A stretch of DNA of 5,563 bases, from assembly GCA_938046705.1 (NCBI GenBank), contig CALIWP010000251.1, positions 1-5,563 of the forward strand, written 5' to 3'. Shown piece after piece: positions 5,512-5,563 of the stretch. A program made the position numbers and the translations under genes. The notes below the pieces were generated by a model, which searched no databases, was not told the origin of the DNA, and was given only the letters and a program-made list of their open reading frames with translations. The DNA comes from an uncultured Campylobacter sp. (GTDB lineage Bacteria > Campylobacterota > Campylobacteria > Campylobacterales > Campylobacteraceae). The stretch's first letter is position 1; each line of letters starts with the position of its first letter.

Positions 5512-5563
5512 AATATTTTTGCAACCTGAGTTTTCTAAAAAAGCGTAAGAAATATGATTTTGC
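5512..5563. other. Short AT-rich tail after the metallopeptidase remnant
   Basis: Fifty-two bases up to the window edge. A 10-base AAAATATTTT palindrome overlaps the final stop codon (5510-5519). No terminator with a GC stem is seen. An ATG at 5554 has no clear ribosome binding site and too few codons to judge. Confidence 0.4.

Noticed and set aside
1..5563. CRISPR array, insertion sequence or prophage signs
   Set aside because: No regularly spaced repeats, transposase motifs or integrase were seen; the only mobile-type signal is the restriction remnant.
5554..5563. ATG at the right edge as the start of another gene
   Set aside because: Only three codons visible and no good ribosome binding site.

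Overview
The window looks like part of a Campylobacter chromosome, probably one of the moderately GC-rich species of the C. showae/rectus/concisus/curvus type. This is inferred from the very frequent AAATTT/CAAATTTG word, the fdhD plus ModE-like regulator pairing known from C. jejuni, TATAAT-like -10 boxes without a clear -35, and protein sequences of epsilonproteobacterial character. I could not run a database search to name the species.

Left part (1-3189) is all on the minus strand and reads right to left. First come fdhD (formate dehydrogenase sulfurtransferase), a ModE-like winged-helix regulator overlapping it by 8 bases, and a 62-residue protein of unknown function 26 bases further on. 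These three look like one operon about molybdenum/tungsten enzyme maturation and its control. After a 183-base AT-rich gap with inverted repeats there is a class V PLP-dependent aminotransferase/cysteine desulfurase-like gene that runs off the left edge. Because FdhD proteins receive sulfur from a cysteine desulfurase, this neighbour is a candidate functional partner, but that is inference.

Middle part (3190-3589) is a 400-base AT-rich stretch without a convincing gene. Its left end holds the fdhD ribosome binding site, a candidate -10 box and a 17-base operator-like palindrome. Further right there are overlapping perfect inverted repeats.

Right part (3590-5511) is on the plus strand, is visibly more AT-rich, and is the wreck of a type I restriction-modification locus. 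It holds the C-terminal 425 codons of an HsdR restriction subunit, with nuclease and Walker-A portions absent and a stop just upstream. Overlapping it by 11 bases is a YgjP/SprT-like zinc metallopeptidase gene broken by a TGG-to-TGA-type nonsense change in its RWGSC motif and by a frameshift just after the third zinc ligand. The two halves of the window therefore differ in strand, base composition and state of preservation. No complete new system is present. The points most worth a second look are the duplicated cysteine-containing N-terminal module of the ModE-like protein, the CxxS form of FdhD, and the decayed hsdR-metallopeptidase pair.
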